NCBI RefSeq assembly: GCF_010015445.1
Contig: NC_053119.1
Coordinates: forward strand, 3,004,288 to 3,068,287
DNA from: Perca fluviatilis
Taxonomy: Eukaryota; Chordata; Actinopteri; Perciformes; Percidae
Direction: 5' to 3'
Length of the DNA: 64,000 nucleotides
Part shown: piece after piece, positions 11,610 to 26,357 of the stretch
Numbering within the stretch: position 1 is the stretch's first letter
Layout of the letters: every line of letters begins with the position of its first letter
Made by a program: the position numbers and the translations under genes
The notes under the pieces: generated by a model
What the model was told of the DNA's origin: nothing
The model's database searches: none
The model's input: only the letters and a program-made list of their open reading frames with translations

Positions 11610-14600
11610 ACCTACCTCCTTTCCTGGACGCTAATTTACGAATCCTACTATGGCCACGCCAATACCCGCCCTTCAATAGCAGCTCAATTGGTTGGGGTTA
11701 GGCATTGACCTCGAGTGGTTAAGGTTAGGATAGCCGATTGGTCAGGGGATAGGACCTGTACATGTAAGCATGGACGTCTGGCCAATAGTAGTGTGTGAAT
11801 GCTATTGAAGGGCGGGTCTTGGCGTGGCCATAGTAGGATTCGTAAATTTGCTACCAGGACATTTGGCGCTCTTATACTTCCTCACCTTACTTCCTGCTTT
11901 GCTTCCGTCAGAACTACTATGGCCACTAGAGGGCACCGCCACTAGAAACCCAAATATCAGAGTGTCAGAATGATGCTGGAACAAACCACAAAACACGCGT
12001 TTTTTGGGGAGGACGGTCTCATTAGGTTAGTTAGTGGTGTGCTGGGTTCAGGTTTGGACTGAGCTGTGTTTTCGCTGCAGGTGGGTGTGGTTCAGTACGG
12101 CTCCACGGTGGTCCACGAGTTCAGTCTGGCTGAGTACCAGACGGTGGAGGAGGTGGTAGAGGCCGCCCGGAGCATCGACCAGCGGGGCGGCGAGGAGACC
12201 AGGACGGCACTGGGCATCAACGTGGCGCGGTATGTGACACAAAGCCATCTCCCTCGGGAATAAGAAATCCCACACAGTACACACCGAGCAAGTTGATTCA
12301 CAAATCAAAAAGTTTCTTTTCTTTGCCGTGCAGGTCGGAGGCGTTTAAGCGCGGCGGCCGTCCCGGCGCCCAGAAGGTGATGATCGTGATCACAGACGGA
12401 GAATCTCACGACAGTCCGCAGCTGGTGCAGGCCGTCGCCGACAGCGAGAGAGACAACGTCACCATGTACGCCATCGCTGTGAGTCCGAGACTCTTTACCT
12501 TCAAACCCCAAAACAAAGAGGGAAGTCCCTCTCCTTTCCAGTGGACCACCACAAGACCAGAATTGGAGAAAAAAATTGCCCGGTAGTGAACATGGAGAGA
12601 CAAATAATTATTTCATCCAGTTTGAATTGAGCCATGAATTCAAACTGGGGCTTTGCGCAGCGCAAAGACCGACGCAGTTGTCAGTTTCCCGTCCAGCGCC
12701 GTGTCGTGTTAATAGCAAATGCACCTGCACCCATCTTTGTACCCATGGGAGTACTGGTCTTACAGGGAGATGTGTTCAGGTGCATTCTGGGCGTGCTGGT
12801 CTTACAGGGAGATGTGTTCAGGTGCATTCCGGGCGTGCTGGTCTTACAGGGAGGTGTGTTCAGGTGCATTCTGGGCGTATTCCTATCTTGAAGCAGCGGG
12901 AAGTGTTCGCACCGTTGACCAACAAAAACCTGGTCTAAAGTCAATAACGCAGCATTTCATTGTTATTTTAACAGAGCATTAGTAAAATGCTCCTAGGCTC
13001 GTGCACAGCACGCACACACTATGTTTGTTACACACACAGGGACACACAGCAGCACACACACATGCAGAAGACTACAAATAAAAACATTAGTGTAAATCCT
13101 CCATCATAACAGCAATGCTCCAAGGTCCAAACGCGCCTGGCTTTTAAAGGGAATGGGAGATGATCTCTGATTGGTTGATTGCATGTTACACCCAAAACAC
13201 ACCTATGAATTAATGTACAACCTTTTTGAACCATGCGCCAGGCTCACAAACCCTTTTTTTCCGCCGTCAAACTAGCAAAAGTGGATTTAGACACGCACCT
13301 ACGCCATGCGCTTCACGCCGTGCGCTTAGATCATTAAAATAGGGCCCAGAATGTTCGGCAATCTAAAAGATCATTTTATAAGCAAAGAAAGTCTTAGTTT
13401 GCTCAATGATCCCCCTATTTTTCTGAAAATCCTAGACATGGTTGTGACCTGCACTTCGTTAGTGCTTTCTGATTAGCCAGATGAGTGTTTGTATTGAAGT
13501 AAGAGGCTGCTGCGGCCCGCTGTACGGGTTGAGCAGAGGCTGCACAGTTTGACCAGAGGGCAGCGGCCACACACCAGGCCGCCAGATGGTGTTGCTAAGA
13601 ACTTTGCAATGTATAACTATAATCAGACCGGCCCTCACGGCATCGTAACACTACCGGCCCACCAGGAAAAGTCCCTACTCTCCCGATTGCCACTCCGCTA
13701 CTGGTACTACAACAAACTGAGACTTTCTTCACTTGCAAAATTAGCTTTTAAACTGACGAACATCATATTTGTAATTCATGGCTCAATTCAAACAGGATCA
13801 AAAAACCACTTGTCTCTCTCCGTTCACTACCGGATTTCTTCTGAAATAATGTTCCATTGAGTCCACCTGAAGGGGAGGGACTTCGCCTCTCTGCTGACTT
13901 CCCGTCTGGTCCTGGTTCACCTTTCCGTTTCTATGAACTTGGACTTCCTTCTTCTTTCTTCAGATTTGGGTTCTGTCCATCCATCCATCTATCTAACATC
14001 CACCCACTTATCCATCCATCCATCCATGTGTCTTTCTAACACCCACCTATCCATCCATCCCTCCAATCCCTCCTGGGATTTGTTTTCTGTCCCTGGACTT
14101 TAAAACCTCCGCCCTGAGTGTTTCCTCTGTGTCCCTTCCAGGTTCTGGGTTATTACAACCGTCGGGGAATCAACCCCGAAGCCTTTCTGAAGGAGATAAA
14201 GTTCATTGCGAGCGACCCGGATGAGAAGCACTTCTTCAACGTGACAGACGAGTCAGCGCTGAAGGACATCGTGGACGCGCTGGGAGAGAGGATCTTCTCC
14301 CTGGAAGGTCAGCACTTTCAATCTTTGTTGATTGGTCGATTGTCTGACGCTGCAATTAGTGATTACGAAACACTCCTAGCTAATGAGTAACTCCTTCTAA
14401 ATCACTTCCTAAAACACACTTTTATAGACGTGCTTTTATGTGATGTCTTTTGTCGTCACTTGACGTCATTAATCATCACTTGTTAATGCAATTTCATTCA
14501 TTCACACAATTCCAACGACGTCAGAAATACAGCTAAATTCACCCAATTTTCATTCTGGATCATCGCTGAAAAAACAGACAGCAGATTTCGTTGGGTCTGC

Positions 14601-15965
14601 TTATAAGGTGATAATATGTACATTTGTGTTTTGTCCCCAAAAGATTCAGGTATGCAGGTTTTAACCCTTGTGTTGTCTTCCCCTCGACCATGCAATGTTT
14701 CTTTTCTGGGTCAAAATTTAAAATTAAAACCGTAAGCCACTTTTTGCTTTTTTTGTTGTTGAGTTTTTGTCACTTTTCCCGATGTTCTTATCACTTTTTT
14801 ATGATGTCTTTGTCGTTCTTTTATAAATTTTCTTCTTCAAATGCTACAAAATTGATTAAAACACCCAAAGTCTATGAAAGTAGTGAACTGATCATTTATT
14901 TTACATGTGAAGAGCGTTGCATGGTACCATCCATATTTTTTTTTGACAATTTGGTTGAGAGAAACCCAAATTTCTGATATAGAAACTTTTTGAAAATGGG
15001 TCAAATTTGACCCGAGGACAACAGGAGGATTCAATGAGCTTGCAGTCCATTCATTTGCCACCTGTTGAATCTGTTATTTTCTGCTTTATTCCACTGAGAA
15101 TTCCCTCTACTTGCTCCACTTTCTTCACTTCACTTTCTATCCTCCATTTTCAGAGATAGGTACAATCTGCTTATGTGAGCTTTGGCTGCTGTTACTTTTA
15201 TACGGCTCGGCTGTAAGATTGACAAACCAAAAGAGAAACCTAACGGCTGCTGCAGAGAGCTGTAATCTGGGCGGTTGATCCCCGGTGGGAACAGCTCTAC
15301 TGGCATGACCTTTTACCCTTAACCCTTGTGTTGTCCTCCCGGCTAAAAAAATAATGTGACACTTTTTTCAACATTCTTTTGCATTTTGTTTTCACTTTTT
15401 TGTCGTTTTTCAGACTTTTCTTTCCTTTTTTTCCACCTTATGTTTTTGTCGCTTTTTGTGATGTTTTTTCCCGATGTTTTTTTCGATTTTTTTTCGATGG
15501 TTTTTCCAATGTTTTATTCCGATTGTTTTTTCTCCATTTTTTTTCGATGTTTTTTCCGACGCTTTTTTTATATTTGTGTTTGAGTGATTGTAACTTTTTT
15601 CAAAATTTTTGTCACTTGTGACGTTTTTGCGCTTTACGTTTTTTTTTTCCCACTAACACCAAATTATAAACACTAGTTTTACACATACTCCACCTCATTT
15701 ATATTAAACCATACCTAATTGTTTTTGTTTAAAGAGCAGAAATGTGCTATAATGTTGAATAAAACACCCACAATTCAATGAAAGTAGTGAACTGATCTTT
15801 CATTTTACTTGTGAAGAGCGTTGTATGGAACCATCTGCATTATTATCGGGCAATTTGGTTGAAAGAAACCTATATTTCTGACATAGAAACGTTGAAAATG
15901 GGTCAAATTTGTCCCGAGGACATCACAAGGGTTAAAAAGAGATTAATTTATAAGTGAAAGTAACG

Positions 15966-16020
<55 letters not shown>

Positions 16021-17371
16021 GATGTTGTGTGTGTTTGTGTTCTGCAGGAACCAGCAGTCAGGGTCGAAGGTTCGGCCTGCAGATGGCTCAGGCTGGTTTC
16101 TCCTCACATTTAGTCAAAGTGAGTAGCTCATGTTCACATCTACATCCTTCTGTTAGTTCAGTCCACGCTCCTGAAATCAGTTCGGATATTCCCAATAAGG
16201 CCTTTTTCCGAATTAAGCATTTCCTGATTAAGGATGTGTCGATATTATTCAGTTTTTAGAAGCATTCTTTGGACGTATATACAGCGCGTTCAGAATCTGC
16301 GTCTCAATCGGGGTTTTTACGATATGATACATTACATCTTTTATTGTCAGCAAGGGCTGAAATTCTTTTTGCAAAGCATACATGAATAAAAACAGAAAAT
16401 TACATGAACATACACACAGACAAGGTCTTGGAGACTTGTAACCCTGAATAAATATCGCACTGGATTTAATGTAGCTGGTTTAACAATAGGATAGATTGAT
16501 GTATGAAAGAGTTTTTCAGTCTGTTGCGATTGAAAGAATGAACTCTAAAGTGTCTGTTTGAAAGCAGAAGCTGATATTGTCTGTGCAAAACAAACTGCCG
16601 TTTGTTACAGGCCTCTTGCCGGTTTACGGCGTACGGTCAGCTCTGTGCATTGCTATGGTTATTGGACACAAACCAACCAGCCGACAGTTTACAGGGCTGC
16701 AGACCCGATAAGAAGGAGAAACGCAAGAACGGGACATTTGGGTTTAAGAAAATTAGAATGGGATAGTTGGGTTTAGGAAAAGAAGAACGGGACAGTTGGG
16801 TTTAGGAAACGTGACACGCGGGACACGATCGCCCGAAACTCACGAACTGCCGTGAGACTGGGTTGACAGTGTGGCTGATTATTTAATCATGTTTTATTTC
16901 CAATTATCTGTCTTTAAATGTCCCCCAAATCATTGCAGGATAACATCCTCATCTACTTTAATTTGTAGAAATAAGGACAGGTTTAAGTTTTTTTCTCAAT
17001 GCACTAATGAACCACAGAGTTTCCTTCAGTAAAGCAAATCTTGCTCCAATAAAATCAGCAGCAACCGGAGCAGAGTTGTGTATTTTATTGATTCTGATTC
17101 CAACAGAAACAAAAGTTTGAACTCTGGACTATTTGTATCAGTCTGATCCGAACACATGAAGTCCCAGTCTGGTCCTGGTCCTGACAGAAGTCTAAAGCTG
17201 CAGAATTAGAAGCTTCTAGAAATATTTCTGTTGTTTCTCGTCCAGGGACAAATCGTATTCCAGAGTAAAAAAATGGTGTCGTGGAAACTTTCTATGTGTA
17301 ACACAGAGCAGATGGTTTTCCTGAACGTAGAGCTGCCAACAAACCACACACACACACACACTAAGGCAGAA

Positions 17372-17414
<43 letters not shown>

Positions 17415-17662
17415 GGCAGAAACACAGACACACGCACACACACACACACACTAAAGCAGAAACACAGACAAACACACACAGACACACACTAAGGCAGAAA
17501 CACAGACACACACACACACACACACACACTAACGCAGAAACACACACAAACACTAACACAGAAACACAAACACACATTAAGGCAGAAACACACACACACA
17601 CACACACATAGACACACACACACTAACTCAGAAACACACACAAACACTAACGCAGAAACACA

Positions 17663-17704
<42 letters not shown>

Positions 17705-18098
17705 CTAACGCAGAAACACACACACACACACACACATTAAGGCAGAAACACACACAAACACTAATGCAGAAACACACACACACACACTAAGGCAGAAACA
17801 CACACAAACACTAATGCAGAAACACACACACACTAAAGCAAAACACACACACACATAGACACATACACACTAACTCAGAAACAAACACTAACGCAGAAAC
17901 ACACTCACACACACACACACATTAAGGCAGAAACACACACAGACACACACACACACACACTAACTCAGAAACACACACAAACCCTAATGCAGAAACACAC
18001 ACACACACACAAACTCAGAAACACACACAAACACTAATGCAGAAACACAGACACACACACACACACACTAAGGCAGAAACACACACACTAGCGCAGAA

Positions 18099-18132
<34 letters not shown>

Positions 18133-21100
18133 TGCATGTATTATTAATGATGCAAACCATCAGAGACAGACAAATATCCAAAGTGTTTCCTTCTCTTCAG
18201 AAAGGTAAGAAAGTGAGATCAGGTTGGGATCAGACTGATGTGGAAAACAGACGACCCAGAATCCTCTCTGGCCGAGTCACCTCCTCCTCTCCGTCCTGCA
18301 GCAGCGGTTCTGACGTTCGACGATGAATGTGCAGATTCTGAGTGGGCCTGTGTGCAGCTGCAGTCGCCAAGGATTCTGTCATCCACTGCGGCCGCAGAGC
18401 CTGTGACTCACCGCTTTAATAACTCTCATATTTGGAATTTACGAGCACCAGAGTTCATGCGAGCGTGCGACCGGCTGCACACACGTGTCGTGAGACGTTT
18501 AAGGATGATACTGAGGCTGCGGATGGCTCAGTTCCTGTTCCTGTTCCTGTAAATGATCTTTATTTTAAAGACTATCACACAGACAACGTTAGTAGGATGT
18601 TACCTGATCTCATGAGGTGTGGGTCTACAGCATCGAACTGAGACCTGAACCAGCTCGGTAGCCCAGTATTTGAAGGAATAAAAGCATCCCTCCATAAAAT
18701 GTCAAACTACTCTTTTCAGATCCGAGGTCCCTTCTCCTCAAACAGAAAAACTTTTATCCGATGATGTAAAGCATGGACGGCCTATTTGAGGGGGGCTGAA
18801 GCGACCCTATAATGTTCCTAAGCCCCCCAACTAACAAGACAAATAATATTTTTCCACTACGTTGAAACAATCTTTCTTCGCCATTTGTGTGTCTACAATT
18901 CAATTCAATTCAATTTTATTTATAGTATCAAATCATAACACGAGTTATCTCGAGACACTTTACAGATAGAGTAGGTCGAGACCACACTCTATAATTTACA
19001 AAGCCCCAACAATTACAGTAATTCCCTCAAGAGCAACAGTGGCGACAGTGGTGAGGAAAAACTCCCTCTTGGGAAGAAACCTGGGACAGACCCAGGCTCT
19101 TGGTAGGCAGTGTCTGACGAGCAGGTTGGGGATGCGATGGTAGTATGGCGTAATAGTCACATTAATAATGGAACAGTGACTTCAAATGGTAGTCGTAGTA
19201 GTTCAAGCTAGAAGCTAAGTTGACTGTATTTTTGGAGAAATGAAAGAAGAGAATATGCTTGCTGCTTCTTAGTTGTTCACATCTTGGCTTCTTGACTGGC
19301 TGATGACATAACAACAACATGACATAGTTCTAATTAGGGCTCCACAATATATCGTTTTTTTTTTATCATCATCGCACCATCAACTGCCGCAATATACATA
19401 TCGTGAAAGGTTGCGACATATCGCGATAGACACTACGAGATTCTTTGTGTTGGTTGAAAGAAAATAACAGTTGAAAAAACTGCACTTAACTGTCATTCTT
19501 TTTTAGTAGTGCCTGTCATTGTCAATTCAATGTTCAATTTATTCAATAAAAGAATGTTAGAAATGATTATTTGTTTTCAATTCAACAAGCAATTTGTTGA
19601 ATTTTAAAAGAATACTGAAAGCAACAGAAAAGTCAGAACTGAGTACACTCTAATATCTGTTAATTTATCGCAAGTAATATCGTTATTGCAATATTCAACA
19701 ACGTCATCGCGTATCGCATATTTTCCTCACACCGTGCAGCCCTAGTTCTAATACAGTAACAAAAGATGCAAGGGCAAAGATTTTGCATGCACAAGTTTTG
19801 CATACCCAGGGGGAACAGCCCCCACCGCCTGTCTTTCAATCCCAGTCCCAGTCCCAGATGAAACGTTGACTTGGACTTGACGCCGGTGATTTGGTAATTT
19901 GAATTGGACTCGAGTTTTATGAGCTGAAAGCCTGACCCTCCTGCTCAGTGACGGAGAGTTTAGCCTGCCGGTCGCTCTGACCGTGACCAGACATGAATCC
20001 ACTCGGACATTATGAGACTGCTATTGACTTTCTAACTTAATACTTTGAGTACATTTTGATGATAATACTTTCACTTTTGAAGGAGTAAAGCAGGGGTGTC
20101 AAACTCATTTTCCCAGAGGGCCACACTGGAAAGAGAGAATCCCACCTAGGGCCAGACATGGAGGGTTTATTGACGTGCTTTTGTTACTGCATGTCACTTT
20201 TTTTTAAAACATTTTGGTAGCTTTTTTTCCTCATTTTTGTTGTTTTTGTTCCGACTTTTTTGTGGCTTTCTCAAACATTTCTCACCTTTTTTGTAAATTT
20301 GCTGCTTTTTCTGACATTTTTGTTGACATGAAGCCCTACTAAAGTCATCAAAAGATTTCCTTAGCCATCAGAGAATTTAGCAAATCAAGCAAAACAATGA
20401 TACATATTTTTTACCAACAACTTGTTCACAGCCTGAATATGAAAACTCTCTCTCTGCTTCTGTGGGAATTTCTGAGTCTCAGAGTCGGCAAATCTGCCAT
20501 ATTCTGCTTTGAATGTCAGGAAATTGCAGTTTAAAAAACACTTTCCTGTGTTTTTGGTTTGGCGCACAACTAGGCGGGCCAAAATTTATTGTGAACCCAA
20601 ATTGATAAACGGGCCGGATCTAAATCTACAAGGGGCTGGATTTGGCCCACAGGCCTTGAGTTTGACACATGTGAGTAAAGGATCTGCATACTTCTTCCAC
20701 TTCTGTCCTCTGATTTGACTCTACAGTATTCTGATAATAAAGTCGCCTCAGAGTGTTTGCGATGCACAGTGCTCAGATGGTGAAATCTGTCAGGAACTGC
20801 GTAGTGGGAACATTTATGTGTCCTGTTACTCGAGCTGCATGATGGGAAAACCATTTCCAGTCAGCATATGTGAAAACAGAACCACCTCAACAATTCATTC
20901 ATTGATGAACACATAAAGACATCCAGGTTTTTACTGGGACGTCATTCATGCGCTTAGAGTTCCTCTGATGTTGAAATCCCCGTTCTCCCGTCAGGATGGT
21001 GTTCTGCTCGGGGCGCCGGGCGCCTACGACTGGAACGGCGCCGTGCTGAAAGAGACCAAACATGGGAAAGTGGTTCCTCCAAAATCCTCCTACAAGGACG

Positions 21101-22947
21101 AGTTTCCAGACGAGCTGAAGAACCACGCAGCTTATCTGGGTAATGAACCTCTAACTCTACTTCTTTTAAAGGTCCCAAATCATGCACTTTTCCAGGTTCA
21201 TTCTTGTATTTTGGTTTTCTACTAGAACATGTTAACATGCTTTAAAGTGCCCATATTATAAAAAAAAAGAAAAGATTTGGGGTGTTATTTTGTGTCTCTG
21301 GTGCTTCCACATGCATACACATTTGGAAAAACTCCATCCATGCTGTTTTGAGTGAGATACGGGTTTCTGAATGTATCAGAAATGAGACATGTATTCAGTC
21401 TCCGGGTGAGCTGGTCCAAATCTGCACGGCTTTCTACGTCTCTAGTCGAGACGAGGGGCCTAGGCGGCTAACCGTTAGCATGCTAGCTCATTCTCAATGG
21501 CAAAACACTGCTACAACACACACTAGTTCACCCTCATCTCCAAAAGAACTACTTCCATGTGCTCCCTGTTCTGCAGGTATTCCACGCAAAGTGTGAAGTG
21601 CGCCCTGGTTTAGAAGAAGTCTCCCCGCTAATCCTGCCTTGTACTGACTGAAGTTGGAGAAACAGCTAGCTAGCTCATGTAGTCCTTACCTAGCTACTGA
21701 GCATGTGCGAATCTCAACAAAGATGGAACAGAAGTGTGATGTCTCACTCTGTAGCTAAAACAGAGAGCTCAACACACAGGGTGAAAAGAGGAGCTGCAAC
21801 AAAAATATGGTGTTTTTTAAAAATTAAACCATGTAAACCTATTCTGGTACAACCTCTAAATACAATTATGAACCTGAAAATGAGCAGAATGAGCGTTTTA
21901 ATATTAACCCCTTGTGTTGTCTTCCTGTTGACCATGCAACTTGTTGTACTCCCAGGTAAAAAATTTAAATTAATAATTTTTTTTGCGCTTTTTTTTTTAC
22001 TAACACCGGATTCACCACAAACATCAACTTATCACCGTTAGTTTTACACTTTTTTTTGGAATTCATAATCAATACACCTCATTTATATGAAATTATACGT
22101 AATTTTTAGTTAAAAAAATCTGAAATAATGAACTATTTTGACAAATAGTTACGGTTTAGTGGATAATCACAGACTGTCACAGTTTAGTCAGGATACTGTT
22201 TAGAAAGTGAGAGATTTCATAGTTTGTTCAAATGCTATAAAAATGGAATAAATCACCCAAAATTCAATGAAAGTACTGAACTGATCCTAAATTTGACCTG
22301 CGATGAGCATTGTATGTAACCATCCGTGTTATTTTTGGGGCAATTTGGTTGAAAGAGACCCAAATTTCTGATGCGGAAACTTTGAAAACGGTCAAATTTG
22401 ACCCGAGGACAACAGGAGGGTTAAAAATATATATAATATATAATACAGTCTGTCTGTAAATACCTATATTTACCCTCTGTTTGATATGCAAACATCACTG
22501 CCTCCATCTCTGCCACAAGAACGTTTTAAAACACCAAACACAAGCTCTGAACTGCCCGGGAGTTTGTGGAACAGCTGACTGTTTCCTGCAACAACAAAGC
22601 CCTCGCTATGTCTCGCTCCTCTCTTTTCTTTCTCTCCTGGGAAATGAAGCTGCCTTCAAGTGCGGTCGGAAACGTCGAGATCTATATACGATCTGACGGA
22701 AAACAATAATTGTGAAATATATAGTCTATTTGTGCTTTGTTGGAGGGGTTAAAGAACTGTTTTTTACTCCGGTCTCAGGTTACTCGGTGGGTTCGCTCGT
22801 TTCGCCTCGCGGCTCGCAGCTCTATATGGCTGGAGCTCCGAGATTCAACCACACCGGGAAGGTTATCGTCTTCTCCCTGAGGAACACCGGAAACCTGACC
22901 ATCCTGCAGGCGCTGCTGGGAGAGCAGGTCACACACACACGCGCATG

Positions 22948-22982
<35 letters not shown>

Positions 22983-25102
22983 ACTCAGATCTGATCTGAC
23001 AAAAATTCTAATATATGTTCCTAAAGATGAGAACAATGTTCCTACAACATTTCGAACTTTATCCAAACCCTAGCATGCTTTTTGGGGGCCGTATGGAGCC
23101 CGCTGGCCACGCCGGAGCCAAATCAATGCACTTTGCAAGTTTCCCCATCTGAATGCGAAACAAACTAATAGTTTCCTCCAAATTTTGTTCTTGTGCTTGT
23201 TTTGTTCTTGAATGAAAATCTATACATTGTTCCAATATACAGCATAGTTAAAGTACATGCCGTTGTTTGTTTTCTCACATTTAGTTTGGTTCTTTTCCAG
23301 ATCGGCTCGTATTTCGGCAGCGAGTTGTTGTCGATGGACGTAGACGGCGACGGACTAACGGATGTGCTCTTAGTGGCAGCCCCCATGTTTTACAGCCAGG
23401 GCTGGGAGAGAGGGAAGGTCTACATCTACACCGTCACCCCTCAGGTACACCCAATGTTACTGCCGTAAGGTTGATGCTCACAGTGAGTTTAGCAGCTGAA
23501 AGCCTCTGAAGCTTCACTCTCATTGGCTGTCTGCAGAATCAATCACAATCAGCAGTTCTTCCATTTTTTGGGGGGGAAACAAAGAATGAAAACCTAATTT
23601 TGTTTGTTCCTAAGACTGTATAAATAATGTATGTAGCATCGTGACGTCACCCATTGGTTTGTGGACTGCTGTTTTGAAGCCGTGAGTTTGGCAATGACAC
23701 GACTATGCCTGTGTTGTTTATGGTTACAATGGCGATGCGCTAAGCTAAACGCTAAACAGGGAAAGTTTCCGTATTTCAACCCTTCTGAAGCGAGTCATTC
23801 AGTATAGATTTACCAGCAGGTAAGCACAAACCTCCGGGGTACTGGCGCCATTTGTCTGCATGCACAGACAATCAAACTTCCCTAAAGCTAGCGCTGGTTA
23901 GCTAGCTTGGTTGGCAAAACTGTGAACAGAAAAAGACATTTTTAAGTGACCAAAATGTTCCAGTTAACTTTACTGAAGTGAAAACACACAGTGAAAGGGT
24001 CAAAGTTTAAGATGACAACACGGACAACAGCCAGAAACTAGTTGAGGTCTATTTTAATGTCCACAGTGTTAGCATGGTTAGCATTGCTAAGCCTCTGTCC
24101 TGATTGACAGGTCCTAAAGCATCCCCTGCTTTATCGTCTGATTTAAAATAAATGGGAGCATCATTTACTAAATGAACATCATGATGTGTTGAAGAAGACT
24201 TGAAACTAGTGATTGAGACCATAAACTCATTATGAAAATGTTTACTGAGGTAATAAATCAAGAGAGAACTAGGCTCATTTTCTCACAGACTTCTGTTTGG
24301 AGCCGGTGGAGTCGCCCCCTGCTGGAAGTTAGAGTGAATGCAGCTTTAAGGAGCTTCAGCATTGGCTTCACATTTCAGACCTGGAAGCTTAGTCTTTTAT
24401 TTTCACAGTCTATGGTTTGGACAGGACACAGAGGAAATGGACATAAACTAATAGTGCGTTCCATTTACCTCGGAACTCGGAAGCCAAAGCTGGGAATGAC
24501 CTTCACACCCGATTTGAATGCGTTCCATTTACAAGTCGTTTTTTTGTGAATACAAACAGCGTAACATGTCTACAGATAGAAGATGGAAAGGATTGCGTGT
24601 ACGACTGATTTAGTGAGGCACAAATGACACAGAAGTGTTTATAACTGTATGTTATTACAGCTTTCACAACTGTTGATGAACAGCCATGTTGGATTTTTAG
24701 CTCGGGGTACTCGGTGGTTGCCCGAGTTCCGAGCTTGGAAATCCGAGGTCAGGGGGCGTGTTTCCGACTTTGACCTCGGCAAATCCGAGTTTCGGGTACA
24801 AATGGAACGCACTATTAACCAAACTTTCTCCCTCCAGACATCCTTCATCCTGCAGGGGGCGCTGGAGGTTTCCGACCGCTCTCAGAACTCCCGGCTTGGT
24901 TCTGCGTTGGCCCAGATACCCGACATGAACGGGGACGGGTTCAGGGAGCTCGTGGTGGGAGCACCGCTGGAGGATGGCCACCAAGGGGGCTCTACGTCTT
25001 TTATGGCCAGGACAAAACCATCAAACGCCAGTACAGACAGGTAACAGATCCAGAACCAGTTCAGCTAATAGAAGGAATCTGAGCAGAAAGATATAATAAA
25101 TA

Positions 25103-25142
<40 letters not shown>

Positions 25143-26268
25143 AGCGTGTGTCTGCAGCTGGCTTTTCTGCAGGTCTGCAGTATTTCGGTCAAAGTGTTCA
25201 CGGTGTTTTGGACGTCAACGGAGACGGTCTTGTCGACCTCGCTGTGGGAACAATGGGAGCTGCCATCATTGTCTGGTCAGACCATCACACACACAAGAAA
25301 ACTTGTTTTGTAGCTCAGATTCTTTGGCTTTTCCTCAAACGCTACCATGTGGTTCATATTTGTGGCTCAGACCTAGTCTCGCATTGCCAGATCTATCTCC
25401 ACAGCACTGTGGAGTAAGGTCTGGCTACACCACATTTCTTTAAACCAATCACAATCGTCTTGGGCGGCGCTAAGCTCCGGACGCAGCAACGGTAAATCCG
25501 TCCGCTAAATAGTCTCACGAAGGAACTTGTTTTTGTGGAACATTTGTACCCCGTAAAAGAAAATGCCTCAAACAATATTAAATGAAGTTAACTGTTGACA
25601 CAATACAATACCGTGAGTTATTTAAATTAGCTGATACATGGTTATGTATCAGATACAACATCATTACTTCGTCCACAGCAATCCCGCCAATCGGTCCCAA
25701 AACGTCCCAGTTAGAGAGGAAATGCCCTGAACATATTCTTTGTAAATCTTTACAATCATTCCCCGAAAGAACCAACAATTGCAGTGCGCTAAGCTAAATG
25801 CTAAAGAGGCAAAGTTATAGATTTTCAACCCTTCTGAAGCGAGTCATCCAGCAGAGATTTATCAGCGGGTAAACATGTACCTTTCGGATACTTGGTATAC
25901 TACACTACTGGTAGCTAGCTAGCTTGGTGGGCAAAACCCTGAACAAGACAATTTTAGGACAACCAAGATGTTCCAATTAACTTTGATGTCTGTGGGTTTA
26001 TATTAAGGGGGGCCGTTGTTGTCTTCCTCCCCACAATGTTATTACTGAACAAGTATAAACACCCTGGTGACGCCGTGCTTCCTCCCCCCAGGTCTCGAGG
26101 TGTGGTGCGGATTCAGGCCAAGCTGACCTTTGAGCCTGAGAAAATTAACATCTTTAACAAAGACTGTCGGCGAGGAGGGAAGGAGGTCACCTGCATGTCT
26201 GTGACCGTCTGTCTGAGTCTGGACTCCAGGACTAAGACCAGGACAAGGACTAATGTTGGTAGGTGGGA

Positions 26269-26357
<89 letters not shown>

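Noticed and set aside
12081..14307. Integrin alpha-10 as alternative identity
   Set aside because: I-domain segments [10 protein letters not shown] and [13 protein letters not shown] and the neighbouring fem1b match alpha-11; alpha-10 has a different sequence at both places.
17206..17701. Open frames rich in Thr-His or Cys-Val
   Set aside because: Translations of CA/GT repeats; the same applies to those at 26036, 41300 and 44442.
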